Below are positions 1-8,178 of a stretch of 52,667 nucleotides of DNA, piece after piece (the first letter of the stretch is position 1; each line of letters opens with the position of its first letter). Source of the stretch: Bacteroidaceae bacterium (GTDB lineage: Bacteria; Bacteroidota; Bacteroidia; Bacteroidales; Bacteroidaceae); contig JAFZKA010000072.1 of NCBI GenBank assembly GCA_017551925.1, positions 1 to 52,667 of the forward strand. Direction: 5' to 3'. A program made the translations under genes and the position numbers. The notes beneath the pieces were generated by a model, which had not been told where the DNA came from, did no database searches, and saw nothing but the letters and a program-made list of their open reading frames with translations.

Positions 1-42
1 AACCCATTACCTTTGCAACCAACTCTGGTTGCATACGAAACA

Positions 43-123
43 AGTCAACCACCAGTCAACTTATAACAGGAATAAGAATAACCAGAGTCAACTTCTCTTA
101 GGAATAAGACAATCCGAGTCAAC
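43..123. repeat. Four AGTCAAC direct repeats upstream of the DUF4419 gene
   Basis: AGTCAAC occurs at 43-49, 54-60, 86-92 and 117-123. The last two lie in a roughly 31-base direct repeat that begins AGGAATAAGA at 68 and again at 100. They sit 70-150 bases before the likely promoter at 195-202. They could be regulator sites or a decayed tandem repeat; nothing here distinguishes these. Confidence 0.45.
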
Positions 124-194
124 CTTTTTTAGGAACACACATTTTGCAACAGTTTTGCAACGCTTTTTGCTTGGCGGGAGGACAGATGGGGGCA

Positions 195-202
195 TACATT
201 TG
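195..202 (+). promoter_or_regulatory. Bacteroidetes -7 promoter element (TACATTTG)
   Basis: TACATTTG fits the Bacteroidetes -7 consensus TAnnTTTG and lies 19 bases before the chosen start of the DUF4419 gene. No clear -33 TTTG at the usual spacing; TTGG at 171-174 is the closest. Confidence 0.5.
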
Positions 203-221
203 CAGCAAAAATAGAACGGAT

Positions 222-1481
222 ATGAAAAAGATTGTTTTAGCATTTGTGTTGCTTCTGTTGATGGGAACCGGTGTCTCATCGGCCAAGAAGAACAAGAAGG
301 TTTCACAGGATAATGTTGTGTCTGTTACATTGGGGGGCGTTACATTTAATGTAGAGGATGTTGAGATAGCCCAGGATATACTTCCAGTTAAGAATGGTTT
401 TGAACTGGCCAGAAAGTGGGCGCATGGGCCGTACCTGAATTCCAGTTTTGACAATAAGTCAATTGTGGATGCCGATGATAATCCTTTCTTCTCAATGGTA
501 TGCCTTGCGTATGCGCAGCACAGGCCTATAGTTCTGAGTCCCGATATCATGTGGATTATAATATGCAACGGGTTCTCACAGTATGTCAACCGCAATCCGG
601 AGGCTTTCAGAGGTTATCTGGTAAATCATGACGGCAAGGAGACGCTGATAATAAGGACTACACCAGATACGCCAACGTTCCAAAAGGTTGAACAGTTTGC
701 CGCTCTGATTGATAAGGAGACCAAAGGTGATCTGGCCAAACTTATGACCTGTAATTTTACCACTACGAGAATGGTGGAGAGAATGGTGTCACAGATAACA
801 CTAATGGAGGTTGTAAAGCCATATTTTGACTATGTGGAGTATTTGGCAGGATGTGGAATTCCGCGTATAACCCTTGAAGGTACCCCTGATGACTGGAAAC
901 TGTTACGTGAAAAGACTCAACAACTTGGTGAATATGGAGTGAAAACGTGGACTGACCGTCTGGATCCGATTTTAGCTGAGTTCGTGGCTGCATCGGAGGG
1001 AAAGCCAAATCAGGATTTCTGGTGGAATATGGCTATCAAGGGACGTCCCAAGGATTTTCATCTGAAAAATGGCGGAGGATGTTTGCCTGATCCAAGAGAA
1101 ATGGCCACTCCGTTTGACGGATGGTTCCTGGAGTTCATTCCGTTTGATACACGTGGAGCACGCCCCCAAAAAATTGCATACGGGCATGATCTGCCGTCAC
1201 TGATGACAAACGTTCCCGTAATCCAGTATATAGAAGATGATTTTGGAAACTGTATGGGCATCAATGTACTTGAGGTCCGCGCCGGCATAGTAGGCCTTTC
1301 ACAGGATGTGGAAACCAAGACTTTGCGCCCGGAGATAGGCTGGCTGGTAAGGGAGGAAACAAATGCGGAGGTTGATTTTGAAGACATACGCAGCAAAGCC
1401 GCCCAGGTCAAGGCTATGGGCGATGGTGATGCAGTGCTCAAACAACCCATAAACTGGAAAAAGAAACCGAATTCTCTTTAA
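222..1481 (+). CDS. DUF4419 domain secreted protein
   Basis: A 419-residue protein of the DUF4419 family, whose biochemical role is not established. The start at 222 gives a clean signal peptide (MKKIVLAFVLLLLMGTGVSS) and follows the promoter at 195; an upstream in-frame extension to 144 would bury the signal and run through the promoter, so I reject it. The family hallmark region is visible from about residue 50 (an FARKW-like start, then WAHGPYLNSSF) through PIVLSPDIMWIIICNGFS, VERMVSQITLMEVVKPYFDY and the conserved GIPRITLEGTPDDW. It is followed at 31 bases by the next secreted protein on the same strand, so the two are probably co-transcribed. The location is likely periplasm or cell surface. 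Confidence 0.85.
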   Translation: MKKIVLAFVLLLLMGTGVSSAKKNKKVSQDNVVSVTLGGVTFNVEDVEIAQDILPVKNGFELARKWAHGPYLNSSFDNKSIVDADDNPFFSMVCLAYAQHRPIVLSPDIMWIIICNGFSQYVNRNPEAFRGYLVNHDGKETLIIRTTPDTPTFQKVEQFAALIDKETKGDLAKLMTCNFTTTRMVERMVSQITLMEVVKPYFDYVEYLAGCGIPRITLEGTPDDWKLLREKTQQLGEYGVKTWTDRLDPILAEFVAASEGKPNQDFWWNMAIKGRPKDFHLKNGGGCLPDPREMATPFDGWFLEFIPFDTRGARPQKIAYGHDLPSLMTNVPVIQYIEDDFGNCMGINVLEVRAGIVGLSQDVETKTLRPEIGWLVREETNAEVDFEDIRSKAAQVKAMGDGDAVLKQPINWKKKPNSL

Positions 1482-1512
1482 CTTAAGTCCTGGAAACAAC
1501 AAAACAAAAAAT

Positions 1513-2376
1513 ATGAAAAAGCATTTGGTCATATTGTCAGTTCTGCTTCTTCAAGCAGTTTATGTTCCCGTGTATGGTCAGGAAAAAATTGTTTCAGGTG
1601 ATATTATCCGCGGTGTAGTATTTGACAGTGAAGGTCCCATGATGATGGTCAACGTTGCGGAAAGGGATTCAAATAACCGTATCGTGGCACATTGTATAAC
1701 AGATATGGATGGTAGTTTCTCATTCCGTCTTGTTAATCCTGACCATAGAATTCAAATTACATACGTTGGTTATGAAAGTGTTTCTATTCCTATTGACACA
1801 ACCTTTTTTGAGATCAAGATGGAGGAAAATGATGATCTGCCTGCAGTTGAAATCACAACAGATCCGGGTTATGAGAGGTTGGGGCTGCCTGTTCCGATTC
1901 GTGATAATGATATACGCCCCGCAAAAGAAACTATGTCGTTGATGGATCCGGATTCGTGGTATTATGGCTTTTTGCAGAGAAATGCTCCAGAGGGTTATGT
2001 ATGCGGTTATGTGGTCAATGACCCTCAAGGAAACAACATCTACAGCCTGTTTCTTGTAAAAAGCACAAACAAGTATGAACTGGTCAGGAAAAGATTTGAT
2101 TATTCTGAGGCAAGGCCTATTAAAAAGAAATTGGCCCGCCAACTTGAAAAGGTGACGGATAAGCATTTGGCCGATGCCGAAAAAAAGAAAGAGGATGATA
2201 TTAAGCAATCAAGTAATAAAAGAGATAACGGAATCCGTGTGCTCAGTTTTTATGACGACAATATAATATATGTAATGAATCCCAGTCAGATAGCAACTTT
2301 CAAGTCCGGAGGTTCCACCAATCTGCCTGATCAGATATGGAATGATGAATTGCGCAAGTTCTTAAATAATCTTTAA
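1513..2376 (+). CDS. Secreted CarboxypepD_reg-like domain protein
   Basis: A 287-residue protein with a signal peptide ending near VPVYGQ (residues 1-23). Residues about 30-105 look like a carboxypeptidase-regulatory-like (transthyretin-like) beta domain: IIRGVVFDSEGPMMMVNVAE, a DMDGSFSF turn, then a YVGYESVSIPI strand. This module is common at the N-terminus of SusC-like receptors but here it stands alone, followed by an acidic, lysine-rich tail of unknown fold. It lies between two other secreted proteins with gaps of 31 and 58 bases, so an operon is likely. No enzyme motif is visible, and the function is unknown. Confidence 0.7.
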   Translation: MKKHLVILSVLLLQAVYVPVYGQEKIVSGDIIRGVVFDSEGPMMMVNVAERDSNNRIVAHCITDMDGSFSFRLVNPDHRIQITYVGYESVSIPIDTTFFEIKMEENDDLPAVEITTDPGYERLGLPVPIRDNDIRPAKETMSLMDPDSWYYGFLQRNAPEGYVCGYVVNDPQGNNIYSLFLVKSTNKYELVRKRFDYSEARPIKKKLARQLEKVTDKHLADAEKKKEDDIKQSSNKRDNGIRVLSFYDDNIIYVMNPSQIATFKSGGSTNLPDQIWNDELRKFLNNL

Positions 2377-2434
2377 CTCAAGACGCATTTTCAATATAAT
2401 TCCGTTTAGATAACAGAAAACTAAAAAAACTAAT

Positions 2435-3157
2435 ATGAAGAGAATAACCTTTGTTTTAAGCCAGGCTGTATTCAGCATGTTTGCAGTTGTGTGTTCAGTA
2501 TCGGCTCAGGAACTACCTCCTGAGCAGGCCCAAAGGCTTAAGGAGATAGAAGAGATGAACCAGAAGTTTGGGCTTGGTAATTTACAGAATGACCCCAGAA
2601 TCAAACAGATGAATAATGAGAGGCGCCAGCCTATAGAAACTGCCCCTACAACCGGAGGCAGAGTGAACGGGTACATTCTTGATGAGAATGGGAATCCTAT
2701 TCAGTATCGGGAGGTGAAGGCGTGTGAGCGTGATATCGTGGGCCGTGCAGTAATGGAATGGTCTGCAGGCGGTGACGGATTCTTTGACATGATGCGAATC
2801 AGTGACATCAACAACAAGATTTCATTTGAGGCCGAAGGGTATGAGACGCAGACATTGCCGTTTGACCGCGGAACATATCAGATTAGGCTCAAGCCCGCTG
2901 CTTGCACTCTTAAGCCCGGTGATGTGATAAGCGGCCGCGTATCATTGGGTAACTGGGGCAATCCCGGAGGTGTATTGGTAGAGGAGATTGACGGTGACGG
3001 TAAGGTTGTGGCCAGTACCAAAACAGAGAACGGGCAGTTCAAACTGACTATAGTTAAGCCGGGTAATACGCTTAAGGTTTCACTGAACGGATACACTACC
3101 TTTACCGCTCCCATTGAGATATCTAATTATGTTCTTGGACTGCAAAAAATACAATGA
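2435..3157 (+). CDS. Secreted protein with two transthyretin-like beta domains
   Basis: A 240-residue protein with a signal peptide (MKRITFVLSQ to about SVSAQE), a charged linker rich in Q, E and R, then two CarboxypepD_reg-like modules: residues about 73-150 (GGRVNGYILDENGNPIQYRE, later FEAEGYETQTLPF) and about 160-240 (GDVISGRVSLGNWG, a TENGQFKLTI turn, VSLNGYTTFTAPI). The paired GY(E/T)T motifs suggest internal duplication. It overlaps the next gene by the ATGA pattern at 3154, which indicates translational coupling. No catalytic motif is seen; a structural or ligand-binding role at the envelope is an inference. Confidence 0.65.
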   Translation: MKRITFVLSQAVFSMFAVVCSVSAQELPPEQAQRLKEIEEMNQKFGLGNLQNDPRIKQMNNERRQPIETAPTTGGRVNGYILDENGNPIQYREVKACERDIVGRAVMEWSAGGDGFFDMMRISDINNKISFEAEGYETQTLPFDRGTYQIRLKPAACTLKPGDVISGRVSLGNWGNPGGVLVEEIDGDGKVVASTKTENGQFKLTIVKPGNTLKVSLNGYTTFTAPIEISNYVLGLQKIQ

Positions 3158-3837
3158 TTATGAATAAGAGTTTCAAACTGGCTGTTTTAGGCCTGATGCT
3201 GACACTGGCATTGCCGGTAATGTCACAACGGACCAATGAGTATCTCAAACCCTGTGATTACAAGGGCAAGGTTCAACGCAGCGGTGATAATGTACTGTGC
3301 TGGGGCCAGAAGGTGGAACCATCTTTTGCCGAGAGTTATGAGATACAATGTTGGTGCAATAACAAGACAAAAGAATTCAGTCTTAAACTGACGGTGCAGA
3401 ACCAGGAGGACCCTCATGTGCTTGAAATAGATGAGGATCTGGCTTATCAGATCAGGACTTTGATGGATGCTGCTATGTATTCGGCCACAAACCTTCCTGA
3501 CAAGCAATGGATGCAGATGACACTTGAGGGATTGAAAGATGGCACTGGGACTATGGTGTCTGCAGGGATGGACGGTACGACTTTTCGGTTCTACAGCAGA
3601 AATATCGGTGCATCCTGCTGGTCACCGCATGATGGTAACAATGCTGCTCTTGTAAATCTGTTTGATGTCATATACAATGCCATCGGCTATAAGGATGTAG
3701 ATAGAATTAAGTCCAAACTGGACGATATCAAGAACCTGACCCGTAAATACGCATCCCTGTTGCAGGATCCCTACCGCGAATACCTGCTGCTACGCATAGA
3801 CAAGAAACCAAACAACTGGTGGTGGGCTGTAGAATGA
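3154..3837 (+). CDS. Secreted protein of unknown function
   Basis: A 227-residue protein whose N-terminus (MIMNKSFKLAVLGLMLTLALPVMSQ) is a signal peptide. A second ATG at 3160 would give the same mature protein; I keep 3154 because it overlaps the previous stop. I do not recognise the family. The middle (residues 70-170) has alternating hydrophobic segments compatible with an alpha/beta fold, and the sequence ends in NNWWWAVE. Its stop lies inside a terminator-like hairpin at 3831-3867, so it is probably the last gene of the run that begins at 222. Confidence 0.6.
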   Translation: MIMNKSFKLAVLGLMLTLALPVMSQRTNEYLKPCDYKGKVQRSGDNVLCWGQKVEPSFAESYEIQCWCNNKTKEFSLKLTVQNQEDPHVLEIDEDLAYQIRTLMDAAMYSATNLPDKQWMQMTLEGLKDGTGTMVSAGMDGTTFRFYSRNIGASCWSPHDGNNAALVNLFDVIYNAIGYKDVDRIKSKLDDIKNLTRKYASLLQDPYREYLLLRIDKKPNNWWWAVE

Positions 3838-3867
3838 CACAAAAGGATCGTATCCCTGTGTCATTCT
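3831..3867 (+). terminator. Hairpin overlapping the stop codon
   Basis: AGAATGACACA at 3831-3841 pairs perfectly with TGTGTCATTCT at 3857-3867, an 11-bp stem with a 15-base loop, followed by an A-rich stretch. The left arm contains the TGA stop of the preceding gene. On the minus strand the A-rich stretch comes before the stem, so this is a better end signal for the plus strand than for the minus, though it lacks a strong T tract. Confidence 0.5.
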
Positions 3868-3878
3868 TCAAAAAAACA

Positions 3879-3886
3879 TATATTTG
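3879..3886 (+). promoter_or_regulatory. -7 promoter element (TATATTTG)
   Basis: TATATTTG matches TAnnTTTG and lies 28 bases before the BspA-like gene, after the hairpin that closes the previous unit. Confidence 0.55.
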
Positions 3887-3914
3887 CAAATACAATTTGC
3901 ATAACTGACCGACT

Positions 3915-5516
3915 ATGAGAAGAGTCCTTTTGTTCCTATTGTTGTTCTCATGCTATGTTTGCGGTTCTTTAGCGCAGACCTTTGAATCGGACGGAATACA
4001 ATATTGTGTTCTGTCATCTGATGACAAGACTGTTGCCGTTGAGCGTTATTGCGGTGATTCTGTGGGTAATGTTGTTATTCCTCAAACAGTCAGATTTGAT
4101 GATGAGTATGCCGTAAAGGAGATTAAAGGCAGTGCTTTCTATTGTTGCAGCGGTTTAAGTTCAATCATCATACCTGATGGTGTGACAAGCATCGGATATT
4201 CTGCATTTATGTTCTGCAGCGGACTTACCTCAATACACATTCCTGAAAGTGTTACAAGTATAGAAAGCGATGCTTTTTCCTGTTGTGATGGTTTGACTTC
4301 AATAATGGTAGATTCCCAAAATCCTGTGTTTGACAGCCGTGGGGATTGTAATGCAATTATTGAGACTGCAACAAATGCTTTGCACACGGGATGTAAGAAC
4401 ACTGTTATTCCTGAGAGTGTAACCCAAATTGGCGGTTGTGCGTTTTTTGGCTGTACCGGCTTGACTGCGGTAACCATTCCAGATGGTGTAACCAGCATAG
4501 GGTTCTATGCATTCCGCGAATGTAAAGGCTTGATATCAATAGACATTCCTGCCAGTGTGAGCCTCATTGATGGGAATGCTTTCATGTGGTGCGACGGGCT
4601 TGTTTCCGTGAACATACCGGCGGGTGTTACAAGCATTAGGGGAAGTGCTTTCTACGGTTGCAGTGCTCTTAAGTCAGTCAGGATTCCTGCAAGTGTCAAC
4701 AACATTGAAACTGAGGCTTTTGGGAATTGCAGCAGCCTGGCATCAATTGTTGTTGATCCCGCTAACACAAAGTATGACAGCCGTAAGAAATGTAATGCAA
4801 TTATAGAAACCTCCACAAATACTTTGATTGCCGGATGCAAAAACACGGTAATCCCCAAGGATGTTACATGCATAGGCCCAAGAGCTTTTTGGGGCTGTTC
4901 AGGTCTTTCTAAAGTAACCATTCCTGATGGAGTGACAAAACTCTGGTATGAGGCATTCCGTGGTTGCAGCAGTCTCAAGAATATAAACATCCCGTCAGGT
5001 GTCACGGAGATAGGTTCCCAGGTATTTTACGATTGTGATGGCTTGACTGCAATAACTGTGGACAAGAAAAACAGCACGTTTGACAGCCGTGAAAAATGTA
5101 ATGCCATCATTGAGACAGCATCAAATACCTTAATACAGGGGTGCAAGAAGACAGAAATTCCCAAAAGCGTTGCTAAAATAGGGTCACAGGCTTTTGCCCG
5201 CATCAGCGGCTTGACTTCAATCATTATTCCTGATGGTGTAACGGGCATCGGATATAATGCATTTGAGAGTTGTAGTGATTTGACGTCAATAACTATTCCC
5301 TCAAGTGTAACCGGTATTGAATTCGGAGTTTTTGGTTTTTGTAAAAACCTGACTCAAGTGGTATCAAAAATAGAAAAGCCTTTTGAGCTTGAACGTAATC
5401 CGTTTAGTGGAATTTCAGATAATTGTGTCCTGACGGTTCCAGCAGGAACGCGCAGTGCATATATTGCCGCAGGGTGGACCGAAGAAATCTTCAAAGGAGG
5501 AATCATTGAAAATTGA
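3915..5516 (+). CDS. BspA-like leucine-rich repeat surface protein
   Basis: A 533-residue secreted protein of the LRR_5 (BspA) type. After a signal peptide (to about GSLAQ) there are more than fifteen roughly 23-residue repeats of the kind IP(D/E)GVTSIGxxAFxxCxGL. Family members bind extracellular matrix or other cells; the role here is inferred. Three longer blocks share a common core with NAIIET and GCK-T-IP around residues 140-165, 290-325 and 395-430, so larger units were duplicated. The protein ends with a typical BspA cap (TVPAGTRSAYIAAGW) and shows no obvious C-terminal T9SS tail or lipobox. It has its own promoter and is flanked by hairpins at both ends, so it is probably a single-gene unit. 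Confidence 0.88.
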   Translation: MRRVLLFLLLFSCYVCGSLAQTFESDGIQYCVLSSDDKTVAVERYCGDSVGNVVIPQTVRFDDEYAVKEIKGSAFYCCSGLSSIIIPDGVTSIGYSAFMFCSGLTSIHIPESVTSIESDAFSCCDGLTSIMVDSQNPVFDSRGDCNAIIETATNALHTGCKNTVIPESVTQIGGCAFFGCTGLTAVTIPDGVTSIGFYAFRECKGLISIDIPASVSLIDGNAFMWCDGLVSVNIPAGVTSIRGSAFYGCSALKSVRIPASVNNIETEAFGNCSSLASIVVDPANTKYDSRKKCNAIIETSTNTLIAGCKNTVIPKDVTCIGPRAFWGCSGLSKVTIPDGVTKLWYEAFRGCSSLKNINIPSGVTEIGSQVFYDCDGLTAITVDKKNSTFDSREKCNAIIETASNTLIQGCKKTEIPKSVAKIGSQAFARISGLTSIIIPDGVTGIGYNAFESCSDLTSITIPSSVTGIEFGVFGFCKNLTQVVSKIEKPFELERNPFSGISDNCVLTVPAGTRSAYIAAGWTEEIFKGGIIEN

Positions 5517-5537
5517 CACAAATGGCCCCCTGTGTCA
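5514..5537. terminator. Hairpin after the BspA-like gene
   Basis: TGACACA at 5514-5520, starting on the stop codon, pairs with TGTGTCA at 5531-5537 over a 10-base loop, with a T-rich run shortly after. The arms are the same TGACACA/TGTGTCA as in the hairpin before this gene. It separates convergent genes. Confidence 0.5.
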
Positions 5538-5565
5538 TAAAATCCGTTTTTTCTTTATATGCAGA

Positions 5566-6045
5566 CTACTCCAGTGGAATCTCAGGGTGCTGTACAGCCA
5601 ACAGGGAGTCTTTCTGGGAGAGATAAAACATGTACAGGATCACATCCTTGTCACCGCGGTTCTCACCGTGATGGATAGTGTTCACCATCTCCACAACAGG
5701 CTCGCCCTCATGCACTACCTTAGTCTTGCCGTCCAGACCGATGATGGTCAGTTCGCCTTGCACCAGGATACCGTAGTTCATGACCGGGTGATGGTGCCAG
5801 CCTAATTTTTTGCCGGCGGGGAATACATACTTTACAGCCACCAGTTCAGGGCGTCCTTGCAGGTAATCTGGCAGTTCAACACCGTCCCAACTCTGGCTGG
5901 TACGTATCAGTTCGGTGCTCTGCACTTGCGGTGTGGTGGCAGCCTCTTGTGCGTTAGCCTCCTTACAGGAGTTCAGTGATAAACATACTGTTGATAGGCC
6001 GCAAATAAGGGTGGCGGCCAGTACCCATTGAATAGTCCTCTTCAT
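5566..6045 (-). CDS. Cupin-domain lipoprotein
   Basis: A 159-residue protein read from the ATG at 6045, which gives an N-terminal lipoprotein signal with a cysteine in LNSCKEA; a longer reading from 6084 puts the signal too far inside. The cupin_2 domain occupies roughly residues 60-145: motif 1 is G-KKLGWHHHP with a histidine cluster, then YGILVQGELTI, and motif 2 has IHHGENRG. Such small cupins bind a metal and have varied enzymatic or sensory roles, so the substrate cannot be called. It is convergent with the BspA-like gene and divergent from the sigma factor. It probably sits in the periplasm, anchored to a membrane. Confidence 0.75.
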   Translation of the reverse strand: MKRTIQWVLAATLICGLSTVCLSLNSCKEANAQEAATTPQVQSTELIRTSQSWDGVELPDYLQGRPELVAVKYVFPAGKKLGWHHHPVMNYGILVQGELTIIGLDGKTKVVHEGEPVVEMVNTIHHGENRGDKDVILYMFYLSQKDSLLAVQHPEIPLE

Positions 6046-6129
6046 AGTTTCAAATATTATTTTTTTTGATAGGACAAATGTCAAAAAAATAATCGGAAAT
6101 ATGTTCTGATGTTGAAGAAAAAATAATTG

Positions 6130-6137
6130 TAAGTTTG
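6130..6137 (+). promoter_or_regulatory. -7 promoter element (TAAGTTTG) of the sigma factor gene
   Basis: TAAGTTTG fits TAnnTTTG, 65 bases before the ECF sigma start. A -33 TTTG at the right spacing is not evident, so autoregulation by the ECF factor itself or a weak housekeeping promoter are both possible. Confidence 0.4.
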
Positions 6138-6202
6138 TGTCCGCAGTAGAGACGCATTTTGGACGTTTTGCAGTTTAAGTATCAGAAAGGCTTGAAATAG
6201 TG

Positions 6203-6778
6203 ATGAGGAAATCCTTTCTTACAGAGCAGGAACTTGCTTTAGGGTGTGCCCGGAGTGACCGGGATGCACAGGCGGAACTGTATACACGGTATGCAGCAGG
6301 GATCTATGCGCTCTGTTTGAGATACATTGAGGATAGGGAGGAGGCTCGGGATCTTATGCATGATGCAATGATCAAGGCAATGGATAATTTCAAGTCATTC
6401 AAGTATGCAGGTGAAGGTTCTATTAATGCATGGATAAGCCGGATTGCAGTCAATATGGCTATTGACAGGCTCAAGGAGAGCAGTAGGTTCAGGCAAATCC
6501 CGATAGAACTTGTGAGTGGAAGTGAAATAGAGGATGCTTTGGAACCCGATGCCGGACAGGTTGAACAGATACCTGACGGTGTACTGGATGAGATGATTGC
6601 AGAACTGCCTCCTATTAGACGTACAATCTTTAACATGTACTTTGTTGACGGATTCAGTCACAAGGAGATTGCAGGGAAACTTGGCATTACAGAGCGGGGA
6701 TCAACATCCATGATGGCAAAGGCTAGAGCCAGCATCAAAAAAGCGCTATTAAACTACCTAAACAAAACTGAGAAATGA
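6203..6778 (+). CDS. ECF-type RNA polymerase sigma factor
   Basis: A 191-residue sigma-70 family protein of the extracytoplasmic type. Region 2 spans residues about 25-90 (YTRYAAGIYALCLRYIEDRE, DLMHDAMIKAMDNF) and region 4 about residues 130-180 with the helix-turn-helix (MYFVDGFSHKEIAGKLGI). The ATG at 6203 is preferred to the in-frame GTG at 6200. It overlaps the next gene, a single-pass membrane protein, by ATGA; this is the usual sigma/anti-sigma layout, so the sigma factor is probably held inactive at the membrane. Targets cannot be told from this window. Confidence 0.9.
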   Translation: MRKSFLTEQELALGCARSDRDAQAELYTRYAAGIYALCLRYIEDREEARDLMHDAMIKAMDNFKSFKYAGEGSINAWISRIAVNMAIDRLKESSRFRQIPIELVSGSEIEDALEPDAGQVEQIPDGVLDEMIAELPPIRRTIFNMYFVDGFSHKEIAGKLGITERGSTSMMAKARASIKKALLNYLNKTEK

Positions 6779-8178
6779 AGGATTGGGAAAAAACATTGAA
6801 AGATCGTCTGGCAAGCCGTAAGGCCGAACTGCCGGAGTCTGACTGGAATGATTTCCTTTCCAGAAAGGCTGCACATGAAAGTGCTGCCTTACATCGCCGC
6901 AAAATCATTACCGCCGCGATATCAATCCCTGCCGCAGCCGCAGTACTGCTGTTGCTGTTCCTGATACCTTTTAAAAAGACTGTTCCGGATAATCAGATTG
7001 CACAGAATAATCAACCGGAACAACAGGTGATTACTGACAGCATATCTGTTTCTATTGACAGCCATACAATTGAAAAGCCGCAGGTTGAAATAGCGCAAGT
7101 TATTGAGCCAAAGGCTAATACTGAAGATAAATCGGAATCAAAACCTAAGGAGAAGCCTGAAGTAAAACCTGAAGTAAGGACAGGAATGACTTTTGGAGGA
7201 TCAACGCCCCAGCATTATGGATCAAGAATGGTTGCGCAGAATTATTCTTCGGTCAAAGGTAGTATCTATGATTTTGACTCGGCTGAGCCTATGTATTCTG
7301 CCGCTGTGATGATTTATCGGATTGACGGTGCTGACACCACCTATATTGGCGGTACAGCAACCGATGAAAACGGAGAGTTTGTATTTGATAAACTGGGGCC
7401 GGGCAACTATGTTGCCAACACCAGATTCATGGGATATGATGACGCTTACAAGAATTTTACGATAAGTCCTGATGAGGAGAATCACAATCTTGGAAAGATT
7501 ACCATAAAAGGTGGCAGTTTGCTTAATGGACTCGCTGTCAAACCTGTGGTGGCCAAGGTCCAGATGGTTAATGATACCGTACAGTTCAACAGCGCGGCTT
7601 ACAGACTGCCTGAAGGTGCATCGGTAGAGGATCTGGTCCGTAAACTACCCGGGGTGCAGATAGACAGTGCAGGTAACATTACTGTTAACGGCAAGAGCGT
7701 GTCAAGAATCCTTGTAAACGGTAAGGAGTTCTTTAATGATGATAAGACAAAGTCACTGACGCAGCTCACTGCTGAGATGATTGAAAAGGTCAAGGCATAC
7801 GATCAGCAGAGTGATCTGTCCCGTCAGACCGGTATAGATGACGGTAGGGAAGTGACAGTTTTGGATTTACCTGAACATGGTAAAATAATTAAAGGTTCAG
7901 TTTGGGATTTTGACACTGCTGAGCCTCTTGAAAATGCTTCTGTGCAGATATATCGGGTTACCCGTAAAGACTCCACCTTAATATGCAACACTTTGACCGG
8001 ACAAGACGGTTCATTTGTTATCTACAATCTTAAGCGTGGCAAATATGTGGCTCGAGTATCTATGAAAGATTACAACAAGATATGTGTCGGTGAAGTCAGC
8101 TTTAAGGTCCGTTCTGGCTCTCACACATATGATATTGGAAAAATTGCCATCAGAACAATGACCAATCTATCGGATTGA
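6775..8178 (+). CDS. Probable membrane anti-sigma factor with plug-like and CarboxypepD_reg domains
   Basis: A 467-residue protein translationally coupled to the ECF sigma factor. Residues 1-43 are cytoplasmic and charged (DWEKTLKDRL, ESDWNDFLSRK), the part expected to hold the sigma factor. One membrane helix follows at about 44-66, then a Pro/Lys/Glu linker at 111-135 like that of TonB. Residues about 160-245 and 370-455 are two similar CarboxypepD_reg modules (KGSIYDFDSAEP and KGSVWDFDTAEP). Between them, residues 265-365 resemble a TonB-receptor plug (VEDLVRKLPGVQIDSAGNIT, then RILVNGKEFF). There is no beta barrel. Sensing a periplasmic or outer-membrane partner is an inference. Confidence 0.7.
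   Translation: MKDWEKTLKDRLASRKAELPESDWNDFLSRKAAHESAALHRRKIITAAISIPAAAAVLLLLFLIPFKKTVPDNQIAQNNQPEQQVITDSISVSIDSHTIEKPQVEIAQVIEPKANTEDKSESKPKEKPEVKPEVRTGMTFGGSTPQHYGSRMVAQNYSSVKGSIYDFDSAEPMYSAAVMIYRIDGADTTYIGGTATDENGEFVFDKLGPGNYVANTRFMGYDDAYKNFTISPDEENHNLGKITIKGGSLLNGLAVKPVVAKVQMVNDTVQFNSAAYRLPEGASVEDLVRKLPGVQIDSAGNITVNGKSVSRILVNGKEFFNDDKTKSLTQLTAEMIEKVKAYDQQSDLSRQTGIDDGREVTVLDLPEHGKIIKGSVWDFDTAEPLENASVQIYRVTRKDSTLICNTLTGQDGSFVIYNLKRGKYVARVSMKDYNKICVGEVSFKVRSGSHTYDIGKIAIRTMTNLSD

Noticed and set aside
43-123. CRISPR array from the AGTCAAC repeats
   Set aside because: The repeats are 7 bases, unevenly spaced and there are no cas genes nearby.
4139-5248. Several long minus-strand ORFs opposite the BspA-like gene
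   Set aside because: They arise from the repetitive codons of the LRR gene, show repeats in mirror and have no start signals.
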